NCBI RefSeq assembly: GCF_019455445.1
Contig: NZ_JAHWUS010000003.1
Coordinates: forward strand, 186,001 to 250,000
DNA from: Pseudaquidulcibacter saccharophilus
GTDB lineage: Bacteria; Pseudomonadota; Alphaproteobacteria; Caulobacterales; Aquidulcibacteraceae
Length of the DNA: 64,000 nucleotides
Direction: 5' to 3'
The position numbers and the translations under genes were made by a program. Each line of letters opens with the position of its first letter. The first letter of the stretch is position 1. Positions 35,907 through 43,620 of this stretch are shown here, in pieces. Under the pieces are notes generated by a model, which saw only the letters and a list, made by a program, of their open reading frames with translations, did not search any database and was not told the origin of the DNA.

Positions 35907-38780
35907 ATGAAATCCAAAAAGCATCTTTTTTCAAACACCGTCATTTCGCTTGCGATTGCATTGTCGATTGGTCTTGGTGCGCCTGCATTTGCGCAAATTG
36001 CCCCCGACCCAGGCTTTCCACAAGATAGATATCAGGAGTTTAAGCCCGATGCCGATGTGAAATATGGCACTTTGGATAATGGGATGCGTTATGCCATTCA
36101 ACATTGGGCGCAGCCAAAGGGTGAGATTGCAATTCGGATGCGGGTTGCGGGCGGTTCATTGAATGAGGATGAGAAACAATTAGGTTTGATGCACTTTTTG
36201 GAACATATGGCGTTCAATGGTTCTAAAAACGTAAAAGAAGGCGATATGATACCGATGCTGGAAAAGGCCGGTGTTGCCTTTGGTGCGGATTCCAATGCCT
36301 ATACATCATTTGATGAAACTGTTTATCAACTTGATATGAAAAAGCCCGAACAGATTGATATGGGCCTTATGTTAATGCGTGAAACGGCGGGTAATTTATT
36401 GCTTGATGCCGGTGCAATTGACCGTGAACGCGGCATCATCAAGGGTGAGGAGAGGGCACGTAACACCCCCGAAGTAAAAAAGGCCAAAGATTATCAAAAG
36501 CTAACTTATCAGGGTATTCGTATGAATGACCGTTGGCCAATTGGCGATATGCGCGTTGTTGAAAGCGCCAAGCAGGATGAGTTTAAAAAGCTTTATTACG
36601 GCCTATATCGCCCTGAACGAACATTCCTTGTGGTGGTTGGCGACGTTGATGTCGCGGCAACCGAAAAAATGATTAAAGACAAATTTTCTGATTGGAAAGG
36701 CGTTGGCGAAAATCAAAAAGATCCAGCATTGGGTGATTTAAAAACCAAAGGGGTTTTGGTTAAAAACTATGTTGATCCACAGGTTTCAACCCAAATCACC
36801 TTCACTCAGCCAACACCATATGTAAAAGAACCATCAACCACACCATATTATCGTGAAGATTTATTGGTTTCTATTGCAAACTCAATTGTTAATCAAAGGC
36901 TTGCAAAGATTTCGCGCTCTGAAAATGCGCCATTCCTTGGGGCTTTTATTTCAAATGAAGAAAACCGTATTGCAACGAATTCAGCAGATTTAACCATTAC
37001 CCCAAAAAGCGATGATACTTGGCAGCAATCTTTTGATGTAACCTATGCTGAATTGCAAAGTGCTTTAAAATATGGCTTCTCTGATGCCGAATTTACTGCG
37101 GCAATTGCAAATACCCAAAATCGTTTCAAATTGGCGGTTGAAACCAAGGCAGCGAAACGTTCTGCTGATATTGCTGATAGCGTCGTGGAAGAATTTGCCA
37201 ATGACAATGTTTATACGTCGGCAGAAGATGATTTGGCGTGGTTTGAAAAAATTGCTCCAACACTTACCAAAGAGGCCGCATTGCAAGAGTTGCAAAAGGT
37301 TTGGAAGGGTGATGCCCAAATTCTTTATGTTTCAACCAAAAAACCAATTGCGGGTGGCGATAAAACAATTCTTGCCGCATTAAACAAGGCCAAGGCCGCA
37401 CCAGTGAAACAGCCTGAGATGGCGCAATTGAAACAGTGGGACTATACAAATTTTGGGACAGTTCCAACCACATATAAAACCGAAACTGTTGCTGATTTGG
37501 GCATAACCTATGTAACATTCCCGAATAATGTTCGCCTTGTTATCAAGCCAACAGATTTTGAAAAAGGGCGCATTCGTACCAGCATCAATTTTGGGCAAGG
37601 CGTTCGCGCATTACCAAAAACTATGCATGGGATTGGTATGATTGCCAATTCATCGTTTGAGGCCGGCGGTTTAGGTCATTTTACCTATGATGATTTACAA
37701 AAAACACTTGCTGGTAAAACCGTAAACTTTAATTTTGGTGCCGGTTCAAAATCATTTGGTATGAGTGGCGTTACCAGTGCGCAGGATTTACCTTTGCAAA
37801 TGCAGATTTTCGGTGCGTATTTTACAGATCCTGCATGGCGCAAAGACGGGTTTAACCAAATAAAAGCAGCCAAAGACGCGATTTATAAAAACCTTCGTTC
37901 AACACCTAATTCGGTCTTTGGGGTTAATTTTGCACCATTAATTACGTCAAATAGCGATTATTCAAAATTCCCAACCGAAAAAGAATTTAGCGATTTACAA
38001 CTTGATCCAGTAAAACAAGCGGTTGATGCGTCTTTGAAAAAAGATGCCATCGAAATTGTAATCGTTGGTGATGTCAAAACTGATGATGCAATCAAGGCGG
38101 TGGCCACAACTTTTGGCGCATTGCCAAATCGTGATGCCGCACCGGTTCCAATTCCTGCGTCTGAGGGAGAGGTTTTCACACCTGGGCGTCATGTTACCAC
38201 GCTAGACCACGACGGTCGTGCCGACCAAGCAATCGGAAGCATTTTCTGGAAGGCATCTGATTATGGTGATGGCAAGAAGGGGCGTGCAGGATTAATTTTA
38301 AAAGCCATGCTTGATGTAAAACTAACAGATGTATTGCGTGAACAATATGCCGGAACTTATTCACCTGCGGTTCTTGGTGATTTTTCTACTGAATTTAAGG
38401 ATTATGGCTATATCGGTGCGATGTTTAACGTAAAACCGCAGGATGTTGATAAATATATTGCCATAACCGAAAGCATTGCCAAAGACTTTGCTGATGGGAA
38501 AATTGATCAGGAATTGTTTGACCGCGCACGAAACCCTGCAATGACATCATTTGAAGCAACCACACATAATAACCCGTGGTGGCTAAACTGGCTTGCAACC
38601 TCTTCATGGGATAAAAACCGCCTTACCATTATGCGTGATGGTAAAAAGCAATATGAAGATTTGACACTTGAACAAATGAAGGCATTGGCCAAGGAATATT
38701 TTAATCCCAACAATGCACAAATTATAAAAGTTGTTCCTTCTAAAATTGCTAAACCAGCAAATTCGGACGAGGGTAAATAA
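35907..38780 (+). CDS. Secreted M16 (insulinase-type) zinc peptidase
   Basis: 957 residues with a signal peptide (…IGLGAPAFAQ). N-terminal catalytic half: inverted zinc motif HFLEH (His96, Glu99, His100) and the downstream glutamates in ERGIIKGEE (174-182). Then the inactive M16 C-lobes, with GDVDVAATEKMIKDKFSDW and a second pair of repeats after about residue 500. The layout matches PqqL-like peptidases of the periplasm. AGGA precedes the ATG. A terminator follows at 38813. Confidence 0.92.
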   Translation: MKSKKHLFSNTVISLAIALSIGLGAPAFAQIAPDPGFPQDRYQEFKPDADVKYGTLDNGMRYAIQHWAQPKGEIAIRMRVAGGSLNEDEKQLGLMHFLEHMAFNGSKNVKEGDMIPMLEKAGVAFGADSNAYTSFDETVYQLDMKKPEQIDMGLMLMRETAGNLLLDAGAIDRERGIIKGEERARNTPEVKKAKDYQKLTYQGIRMNDRWPIGDMRVVESAKQDEFKKLYYGLYRPERTFLVVVGDVDVAATEKMIKDKFSDWKGVGENQKDPALGDLKTKGVLVKNYVDPQVSTQITFTQPTPYVKEPSTTPYYREDLLVSIANSIVNQRLAKISRSENAPFLGAFISNEENRIATNSADLTITPKSDDTWQQSFDVTYAELQSALKYGFSDAEFTAAIANTQNRFKLAVETKAAKRSADIADSVVEEFANDNVYTSAEDDLAWFEKIAPTLTKEAALQELQKVWKGDAQILYVSTKKPIAGGDKTILAALNKAKAAPVKQPEMAQLKQWDYTNFGTVPTTYKTETVADLGITYVTFPNNVRLVIKPTDFEKGRIRTSINFGQGVRALPKTMHGIGMIANSSFEAGGLGHFTYDDLQKTLAGKTVNFNFGAGSKSFGMSGVTSAQDLPLQMQIFGAYFTDPAWRKDGFNQIKAAKDAIYKNLRSTPNSVFGVNFAPLITSNSDYSKFPTEKEFSDLQLDPVKQAVDASLKKDAIEIVIVGDVKTDDAIKAVATTFGALPNRDAAPVPIPASEGEVFTPGRHVTTLDHDGRADQAIGSIFWKASDYGDGKKGRAGLILKAMLDVKLTDVLREQYAGTYSPAVLGDFSTEFKDYGYIGAMFNVKPQDVDKYIAITESIAKDFADGKIDQELFDRARNPAMTSFEATTHNNPWWLNWLATSSWDKNRLTIMRDGKKQYEDLTLEQMKALAKEYFNPNNAQIIKVVPSKIAKPANSDEGK

Positions 38781-38812
38781 ACAAAAATAGTTCATAATTA
38801 GCAATTATTTAC

Positions 38813-38850
38813 AGGCATATTGTCAAAACGCCTTGGCAATATGCCTTTTT
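38813..38850 (+). terminator. Terminator after the M16 peptidase
   Basis: AGGCATATTG-(14)-CAATATGCCTTTTT: perfect 10-base stem with a T tract. Confidence 0.9.
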
Positions 38851-38885
38851 GTTATTAGATAAGTGGAAATTTTTAGGAGAAATAT

Positions 38886-39674
38886 ATGACTGACGCGCAA
38901 AATGGTGCCGGTGAGCCTGAGCTTTCAGGAAAAGTAATGCTTTATAAAAACCCTAAACCTTTATCTTTAGAAGCACATTCTAAATTAGGTTTGAAAAATA
39001 TTGAACGTCCATTTGGATTTGTTGCCGACAGCCATGTTGTGCCACTAACTGTTCAAGAATTCGGTATTGCATCATCTTCTTTACCTATTATTTTTGCACC
39101 TGATAAAAAGACCCCATTGGCTGTGCTTGGTGCGCGTGCCGGTCTTAACAGCTTTGTTGATGAAAAAGGTTTCTGGGAACTTGACGCTTATGTTCCTGCC
39201 TTTATTCGTCGTTATCCGTTTGTTTTTGCCGCAGATGAAGGCAATGAAAATTTTGTTGTCTGCATTGATGAAGAAGCTGATATGATTGGTGAAAACCCTG
39301 ATTTGCCGCTTTTTGTTGATGGAAAACCATCTGATTATTCAAATGGCGCAATGCAATTCCTTCAAGATTTTGAACGTCAAAGACGCGCGACCGAAGAATG
39401 GTGCGACATTATCAATAAATTCGACCTATTTGAAGAAAAATCAGTTACCTTCACTCCACAAGGTGAGAATGGTGAAGCTGGTCAGCCAATCAAAATTGCT
39501 GATTATATCGCAATTTCAGAGGAAAAATTAAACGCGCTTGATGACGCTAAGTTCTTGGAATTGAAAAATACCGGTGCTTTGGCGGCGATTTATGCGCATC
39601 TAGTTTCATTGTTACAGTGGCAAAAAATGGTGCAGCGCTCCTTAAGAACTGCCCCACCTGTTGCAAATGCATAA
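38886..39674 (+). CDS. SapC family protein
   Basis: 262 residues, soluble, no signal peptide. The SapC family pattern is clear: HVVPLTVQEFGIASSSLPIIFAP, LGARAGLNSFVDEKGFWELDAYVPAFIRRYPFVFA, and a late helix bundle (LNALDDAKFLELKNTGALAAIYAHLVSL). The family takes its name from a Campylobacter surface-layer-associated gene, but in alphaproteobacteria the role is unknown and it often neighbours TonB receptors. AGGAG precedes the ATG. A compact terminator follows. Confidence 0.88.
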   Translation: MTDAQNGAGEPELSGKVMLYKNPKPLSLEAHSKLGLKNIERPFGFVADSHVVPLTVQEFGIASSSLPIIFAPDKKTPLAVLGARAGLNSFVDEKGFWELDAYVPAFIRRYPFVFAADEGNENFVVCIDEEADMIGENPDLPLFVDGKPSDYSNGAMQFLQDFERQRRATEEWCDIINKFDLFEEKSVTFTPQGENGEAGQPIKIADYIAISEEKLNALDDAKFLELKNTGALAAIYAHLVSLLQWQKMVQRSLRTAPPVANA

Positions 39675-39680
39675 TTTTTC

Positions 39681-39699
39681 GGGGGGCATTTGCCCCCCT
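39681..39699 (+). terminator. Compact hairpin after sapC-family gene
   Basis: GGGGGGCA-TT-TGCCCCCC followed by TTATTT. The flavin reductase start codon lies only 9-12 bases further on, so this hairpin would sit right at its ribosome binding region if transcribed through. Confidence 0.75.
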
Positions 39700-39709
39700 T
39701 ATTTATATG

Positions 39710-40237
39710 ATGTCAAATTTTCGCAAAACGTATCACAAAGGTCATGATAAGCGCATATTGCGCGATATTATGGGTTGCTTTGCAACCGGTGTAACCATTG
39801 TTACGACCTGTGAAACGAATGATGGCAATGAACCAAAACCACATGGCATAACCGCCAATTCCTTTACTTCGGTTTCGCTTGAACCGCCGATGATTTTGGT
39901 TTGTATCGCCAAAAGCTCTGGCAGTTGTGAAATTTTTAATAATGCCAAGAGTTTTTCCGTTAATATTCTTTCAGCCGGGCAAAAAGAATTATCAGAAATT
40001 TTTGCAAAGCGCGGAATAAACAAATTTTCCCATATTCCTGAAAGCGAATGGCATTTGGGCGATAATCAATGCCCCATTATAAAAGATAGCGTTGCAAATA
40101 TTGAATGTAGTACGCATGAAATTCATGATGGCGGTGATCATATCATCCTGCTTGGAATAGTTGAAACTGCACATACTGACCCGCAACACGACCCCTTATT
40201 ATATTATAAGGGCAAATATCATAAGCATCACCCATAA
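39710..40237 (+). CDS. Flavin reductase family protein
   Basis: 175 residues from ATG 39710 (or the adjacent ATG 39707); the open frame reaches back into the SapC-family gene as a shadow. Flavin reductase-like FMN-binding split barrel: RDIMGCFATGVTIVTTCETND, GITANSFTSVSLEPPMILVCIAKSSGSCEIF, FSVNILSAGQKELSEIFAKRG and the late DHIILLGIVE with a histidine. It reduces FMN or FAD with NAD(P)H, usually for a monooxygenase partner, which is not encoded nearby. No clear ribosome binding site is visible because a hairpin occupies that place. Confidence 0.88.
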   Translation: MSNFRKTYHKGHDKRILRDIMGCFATGVTIVTTCETNDGNEPKPHGITANSFTSVSLEPPMILVCIAKSSGSCEIFNNAKSFSVNILSAGQKELSEIFAKRGINKFSHIPESEWHLGDNQCPIIKDSVANIECSTHEIHDGGDHIILLGIVETAHTDPQHDPLLYYKGKYHKHHP

Positions 40238-40301
40238 TTCCTGTCATCTACAAGTGGGTATATTTTGCCCAATAGCCAGCATCCAAATATGGATATTGCG
40301 G

Positions 40302-40315
40302 TAGGTTTTTGCCTA
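40302..40315. promoter_or_regulatory. Enhancer-like motif upstream of flagellin 1
   Basis: TAGGTTTTTGCCTA lies 71-84 bases before the -24/-12 promoter of the first flagellin. It resembles the palindromes at 41430-41487 and 43046. Confidence 0.4.
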
Positions 40316-40385
40316 TCTAAATAGGTTTAATAATATAAATTCTTAAAATATACAAATAAAACAATGCTTTGTGTTGTGTAGCACT

Positions 40386-40401
40386 TGGTATTGATATTGC
40401 A
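40386..40401 (+). promoter_or_regulatory. Sigma-54-type promoter of flagellin 1
   Basis: TGGTAT-TGATA-TTGCA has the -24/-12 spacing of RpoN promoters, with two changes from TGGCAC in the -24 box. Weaker than the other two promoters of this cluster. Confidence 0.55.
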
Positions 40402-40475
40402 TGGCTTTGGTCAAGCTAAAAGAGCCTGAGACGCTAGTAGTGTCTCCTTCTATGAAACAGGAAAGGATCAAGAAT

Positions 40476-41306
40476 ATGATCAGCGTAAATACAAACAGAG
40501 GTGCAATGGTTGCACTACAATCTCTTGCCGCAACTCAAAAAGATCTCGATGTAACACAAAATCGGGTTTCAACCGGCAAAAAGGTATCTAGTGCAAAGGA
40601 TAATGGAGCAGTATGGGCAGTAGCAAATAAAATGGGTTCTGATGTAAGTGCTTATGATGCTGTCGTATCTTCAAACGAACGCGCACAGGCACTTCTTGAT
40701 ACCGGCATTTCAGCAGGTGAATCAATCAATGACCTATTGGTAAAAATGAAAGAAGTTGCACTTGCAGCGAGCCAAACTGGTCTATCTGCATCTGCGCAAT
40801 CCTCATATGCCGCTAGTTTCGCGGAATATCGTGATCAGATTACTTCTATTATTGGAAACGCCAATTTCGATGGTCAAAATATGGTTGGTGGTACCCCTGA
40901 TGATGCTGTGTCGATTGGTGACGCAACAGGTACACCGGCAAACAACATTACTGTTGCTGGTGCTGATTTAAGCTTGGGTGGAAGTATTGTTACAGTTGCT
41001 GCAACAACAACACTTTCAACTGCGGCTAACGCGGCAACTGCATTGGGACTTGTAAATGCATCGATTGATAATTTGTCAACTCAATTGGCAACATGGGGCG
41101 CAGGCTCAGAACGCTTGCAAAGCCATGCTGCGTTTGTTGGTAAATTACAAGATGCGCTAAATTCTGGTATCGGCGCAATGGTCGATGCAGATTTGGCAAA
41201 AGAAAGTGCTAAACTGACCGCTCTTCAAACCAAGCAGCAATTGGGTACTCAAGCATTGTCAATTGCCAATTCTTCGAGCCAAATTGCGCTTAAATTGTTC
41301 CAATAA
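40476..41306 (+). CDS. Flagellin 1
   Basis: 276 residues from ATG 40476 (GAAAGGATCAAGAAT upstream); the open frame upstream to 40401 overlaps the promoter and is not coding. N-terminal D0/D1 helices ([36 protein letters not shown]), a short variable centre (about 135-195), and C-terminal D1/D0 ([14 protein letters not shown] … [22 protein letters not shown]). It is the compact Caulobacter FljK-like form and a filament subunit. It differs from flagellin 2 mainly in the centre. A terminator follows. Confidence 0.95.
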   Translation: [276 protein letters not shown]

Positions 41307-41331
41307 TAATTATTACCCCCCCAACCCTAAT

Positions 41332-41366
41332 AAAGCCCGAACCTTGGTTCGGGCTATTTCTTTTTT
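41332..41366 (+). terminator. Flagellin 1 terminator
   Basis: AGCCCGAACC-TT-GGTTCGGGCT followed by ATTTCTTTTTT. Confidence 0.92.
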
Positions 41367-41429
41367 AGCCGCACAATGGGCTGAATTTTAATTCTTTGGC
41401 ATTGGTTGGTTAGAAATAAACGTACGTAC

Positions 41430-41487
41430 TAGGCAAAAAATGCACGAAGTCGGCAAAAAATGCCTAGTAAGGGCAATTTTTGCCTAG
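41430..41487. promoter_or_regulatory. Triple palindromic enhancer-like array upstream of flagellin 2
   Basis: Three copies 20 bases apart: TAGGCAAAAAATGC (41430), CGGCAAAAAATGCCTAG (41451) and GGGCAATTTTTGCCTAGG (41471). They lie 75-130 bases upstream of the sigma-54 promoter, where NtrC-class activators bind; in Caulobacter the flagellar activator FlbD uses ftr sites at this place. The match to ftr is from memory of the motif type, not a computed score. Confidence 0.55.
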
Positions 41488-41560
41488 GTTAAAAATTCCG
41501 TTAATATTTTGTCAACCAAGAAAAAACTTAAAAAACATAATGACTTAGCTTCTGATTTTC

Positions 41561-41576
41561 TGGCACGGGCGTTGCA
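41561..41576 (+). promoter_or_regulatory. Sigma-54 promoter of flagellin 2
   Basis: TGGCAC-GGGCG-TTGCA is an exact -24/-12 RpoN promoter, 79 bases before the start codon. Confidence 0.93.
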
Positions 41577-41654
41577 ATTAATTATGCGGGTCAAGAAAGA
41601 CCTGCGGCATTAGAAAATGACCGCACATCAACAGAAAGAAGAAGGATCAAGAAT

Positions 41655-42479
41655 ATGATCAGTGTAAATACTAACCGTGGTGCAATGGTTGCACTTCAAA
41701 ATTTGGCACAAACTCAAAAAGACCTAGACGTTACTCAAAACCGCGTTGCAACTGGTAAAAAAGTTGCTTCAGCAAAAGATAACGGTGCTGTTTGGGCGGT
41801 TGCCAACAAAATGGGCTCAGACGTTAAAGCTTATGACGCTGTTACTTCGTCAAACGAACGTGCTCAAGCTCTTCTTGACACCGCTACTTCTGCCGGTGAG
41901 TCAATCTCTGACCTTTTGAGCAAAATGAAAGAAGTTGCATTGGCTGCAACTCAAACTGGTTTGTCTGCTTCTGCACAAGCTTCTTATGACGCATCTTTCA
42001 AACAATATCGCGATCAGGTTACTTCAATCATCGGTAACGCATCATTCGACGGCCAAAATATGGTTGGCGCAACCCCATCTTCTGCGGTTGCAATCGGTGA
42101 CGCAGCTGGTGGTAACAGCATTACAGTAGCTGGTGCGAACCTTTCATTGGGTGGTACAGTTGTAACTGTAACTGCTACTGAAACTCTTGACACTGCTGCA
42201 CATGCTGCAACTGCATTGACCAACGTAAATGCTTCTATCGATGCATTGTCAACTCAGCTTGCAACTTGGGGTGCTGGCGCTGAGCGTCTTCAGTCACACG
42301 CTGCATTCGTATCAAAACTTCAGGACGCTCTGAACTCTGGTATCGGTGCAATGACTGACGCAGACCTTTCTAAAGAAAGTGCAAAATTGACTGCATTGCA
42401 AACTAAACAACAGCTTGGTGCACAAGCGTTGTCAATTGCAAACAGCTCTTCTCAAATCGCGCTGTCACTATTCCGTTAA
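41655..42479 (+). CDS. Flagellin 2 (probably the major filament subunit)
   Basis: 274 residues. Nearly the same N- and C-terminal helices as flagellin 1 ([43 protein letters not shown]), so the two are recent paralogues. It has the best sigma-54 promoter of the cluster, three upstream enhancer-like sites, and codon choices typical of high expression, which together suggest the major subunit. Its translation start region GAAGGATCAAGAAT is the same as in flagellin 1. A strong terminator follows. Confidence 0.95.
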   Translation: [274 protein letters not shown]

Positions 42480-42527
42480 GGTAATTTATCGGAAACAAAA
42501 ATATAAAGTAAGTTTATATTACTTAAT

Positions 42528-42569
42528 AGGCGCGGTAGGGGCTGTAACAGGCTTAGACCGCGCCTTTTT
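42528..42569 (+). terminator. Flagellin 2 terminator
   Basis: AGGCGCGGT-(20)-ACCGCGCCTTTTTG; a small AAGTAA...TTACTT hairpin precedes it at 42505-42524. Confidence 0.9.
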
Positions 42570-42634
42570 GTCTTTTAGAAATGGTTTCAACTAAGTACTC
42601 AGGAGGCATTTTATAAAAATAAAATGTTTTGCAA

Positions 42635-43021
42635 ATGAAAATAGGAAGCATCGAAAGTGCATTGCCTGTTCAGAGCGCAAATCTGACACTAGGGAATAAC
42701 ACTAATAATACTCAAACTAAGTCACAAATTGATGAAGCAAAACCTGCTTTGGAAACAAGAAGTGTAAATGACAATAAGCCTGTGGCCAATGTTTCTTCTG
42801 AACAAGAAAAAAAGCTACAAGAATTGTCAGACAAAATGGTCGGTAAAAATGAATCTTTGGTGATTGAAAAAGATCCGAATAGTGCCGGCTTCATATATAA
42901 GACCGTTAATAAAGCAACAGGTGAAGTAGTTCGCATTTGGCCAGAAGCAACTTTTTTGGATAATGCGTCATCAATTTCTGATGTTGATACACGTGGTATC
43001 GTAATGGATAGCCTAGTTTAG
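42635..43021 (+). CDS. flaG: FlaG-family protein
   Basis: 128 residues from ATG 42635. The C-terminal half matches FlaG: LVIEKDPNSAGFIYKTVNKATGEVVRIWPEATFLD, where most FlaGs read (V)DKxTGEVIRQIP, and ends RGIVMDSLV. The N-terminal half is Asn/Gln/Ser-rich and unordered. FlaG proteins affect filament length or assembly. It lies between flagellin genes. The only strong AGGAGG (42601) is 29 bases before the start and fits a different short frame (ATG 42624, four codons), so translation initiation may be regulated or inefficient. Confidence 0.8.
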   Translation: MKIGSIESALPVQSANLTLGNNTNNTQTKSQIDEAKPALETRSVNDNKPVANVSSEQEKKLQELSDKMVGKNESLVIEKDPNSAGFIYKTVNKATGEVVRIWPEATFLDNASSISDVDTRGIVMDSLV

Positions 43022-43045
43022 GCACAAGATTTAGCGGCCTAAACT

Positions 43046-43059
43046 GGGCAATTTTTTCC
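43046..43059. promoter_or_regulatory. Enhancer-like motif upstream of the mini-flagellin operon
   Basis: GGGCAATTTTTTCC matches the 41471 site GGGCAATTTTTGCC at all but one base, and lies 105-118 bases upstream of the next sigma-54 promoter. Confidence 0.45.
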
Positions 43060-43163
43060 TTAATTTTTGAGGGTAAGGAAAAATTTACCATAATATTTTT
43101 ATTTTTAAATTTTCATTAACCAAAAAACATAAATAAAAACAATGAATTAATTGGTTAATTTTT

Positions 43164-43179
43164 TGGCATGACACTTGCA
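43164..43179 (+). promoter_or_regulatory. Sigma-54 promoter of the mini-flagellin / flagellin 3 operon
   Basis: TGGCAT-GACAC-TTGCA has full -24/-12 spacing and one change from consensus in the -24 box; it is 58 bases before the mini-flagellin start. Confidence 0.88.
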
Positions 43180-43236
43180 GTTTGTTAAACACATAAATTA
43201 TTATGTGAAAAAGTCACACAAACCGAGGTTATGACA

Positions 43237-43590
43237 ATGGGAATTGAATTATCGTCTTTATCAGGCAATGCAGCAAACGAATTAACCAATATTTTTGCCG
43301 CGCTTAACAAGACTTCGTTCAAAGATGGCAGCACAGTAAACAAAAATAATTTTGCCCCCGAAAGCCTTACAAATGGTCCGGCAGTAAAAGTAGATTCTCA
43401 AAAAATTGAAAATCACATTGCCATGATGAATAAATTACAAGAAGCAATTTTGGATATTAAAGACGGCGGCAATGTTTTGCCGGACGTCGATGCGGCACGT
43501 CTTAAAGCACTTGATGTTCAACAACAATTGAGTGTGCAGTCATCCGCGATTGCTAACCAATCATCAGATTCAATCTTGTCACTATTTTAA
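43237..43590 (+). CDS. Mini-flagellin: C-terminal flagellin helices only
   Basis: 117 residues from ATG 43237 (GAGG 8 bases upstream; ATG 43231 is also in frame). Residues from about 55 to the end align with the flagellin C-terminus: KIENHIAMMNKLQEAI … DVDAARLKALDVQQQLSVQSSAIANQSSDSILSLF against RIENHLTFVSKLQDSI … [38 protein letters not shown] of flagellin 3. The N-terminal D0/D1 helix of flagellins is missing; instead there are about 50 residues of unrelated, Asn-rich sequence. It has its own sigma-54 promoter and lies 30 bases upstream of flagellin 3. An intact frame argues against a simple pseudogene. Confidence 0.8.
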   Translation: MGIELSSLSGNAANELTNIFAALNKTSFKDGSTVNKNNFAPESLTNGPAVKVDSQKIENHIAMMNKLQEAILDIKDGGNVLPDVDAARLKALDVQQQLSVQSSAIANQSSDSILSLF

Positions 43591-43620
43591 TGCCAATATT
43601 ATAAGCAATAGGAGAATATA

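Larger units (their letters stand above)
41307..41654. other. Control region of flagellin 2
   Basis: 348 bases with no gene: flagellin 1 terminator (41332), three palindromic GGCAAAAA/TTTTTGCC motifs (41430-41487), the sigma-54 promoter (41561), and a leader of about 75 bases ending in the same GGATCAAGAATATG translation start as flagellin 1. Confidence 0.7.

Noticed and set aside
39617..39709. N-terminal extension of the flavin reductase into the SapC-family gene
   Set aside because: It overlaps real coding sequence and a hairpin; the family N-terminus starts at the ATG pair 39707/39710.
40401..40475. N-terminal extension of flagellin 1 beginning MALVKLKEPETL
   Set aside because: It overlaps the sigma-54 promoter, whereas flagellin homology and a proper ribosome site begin at 40476.
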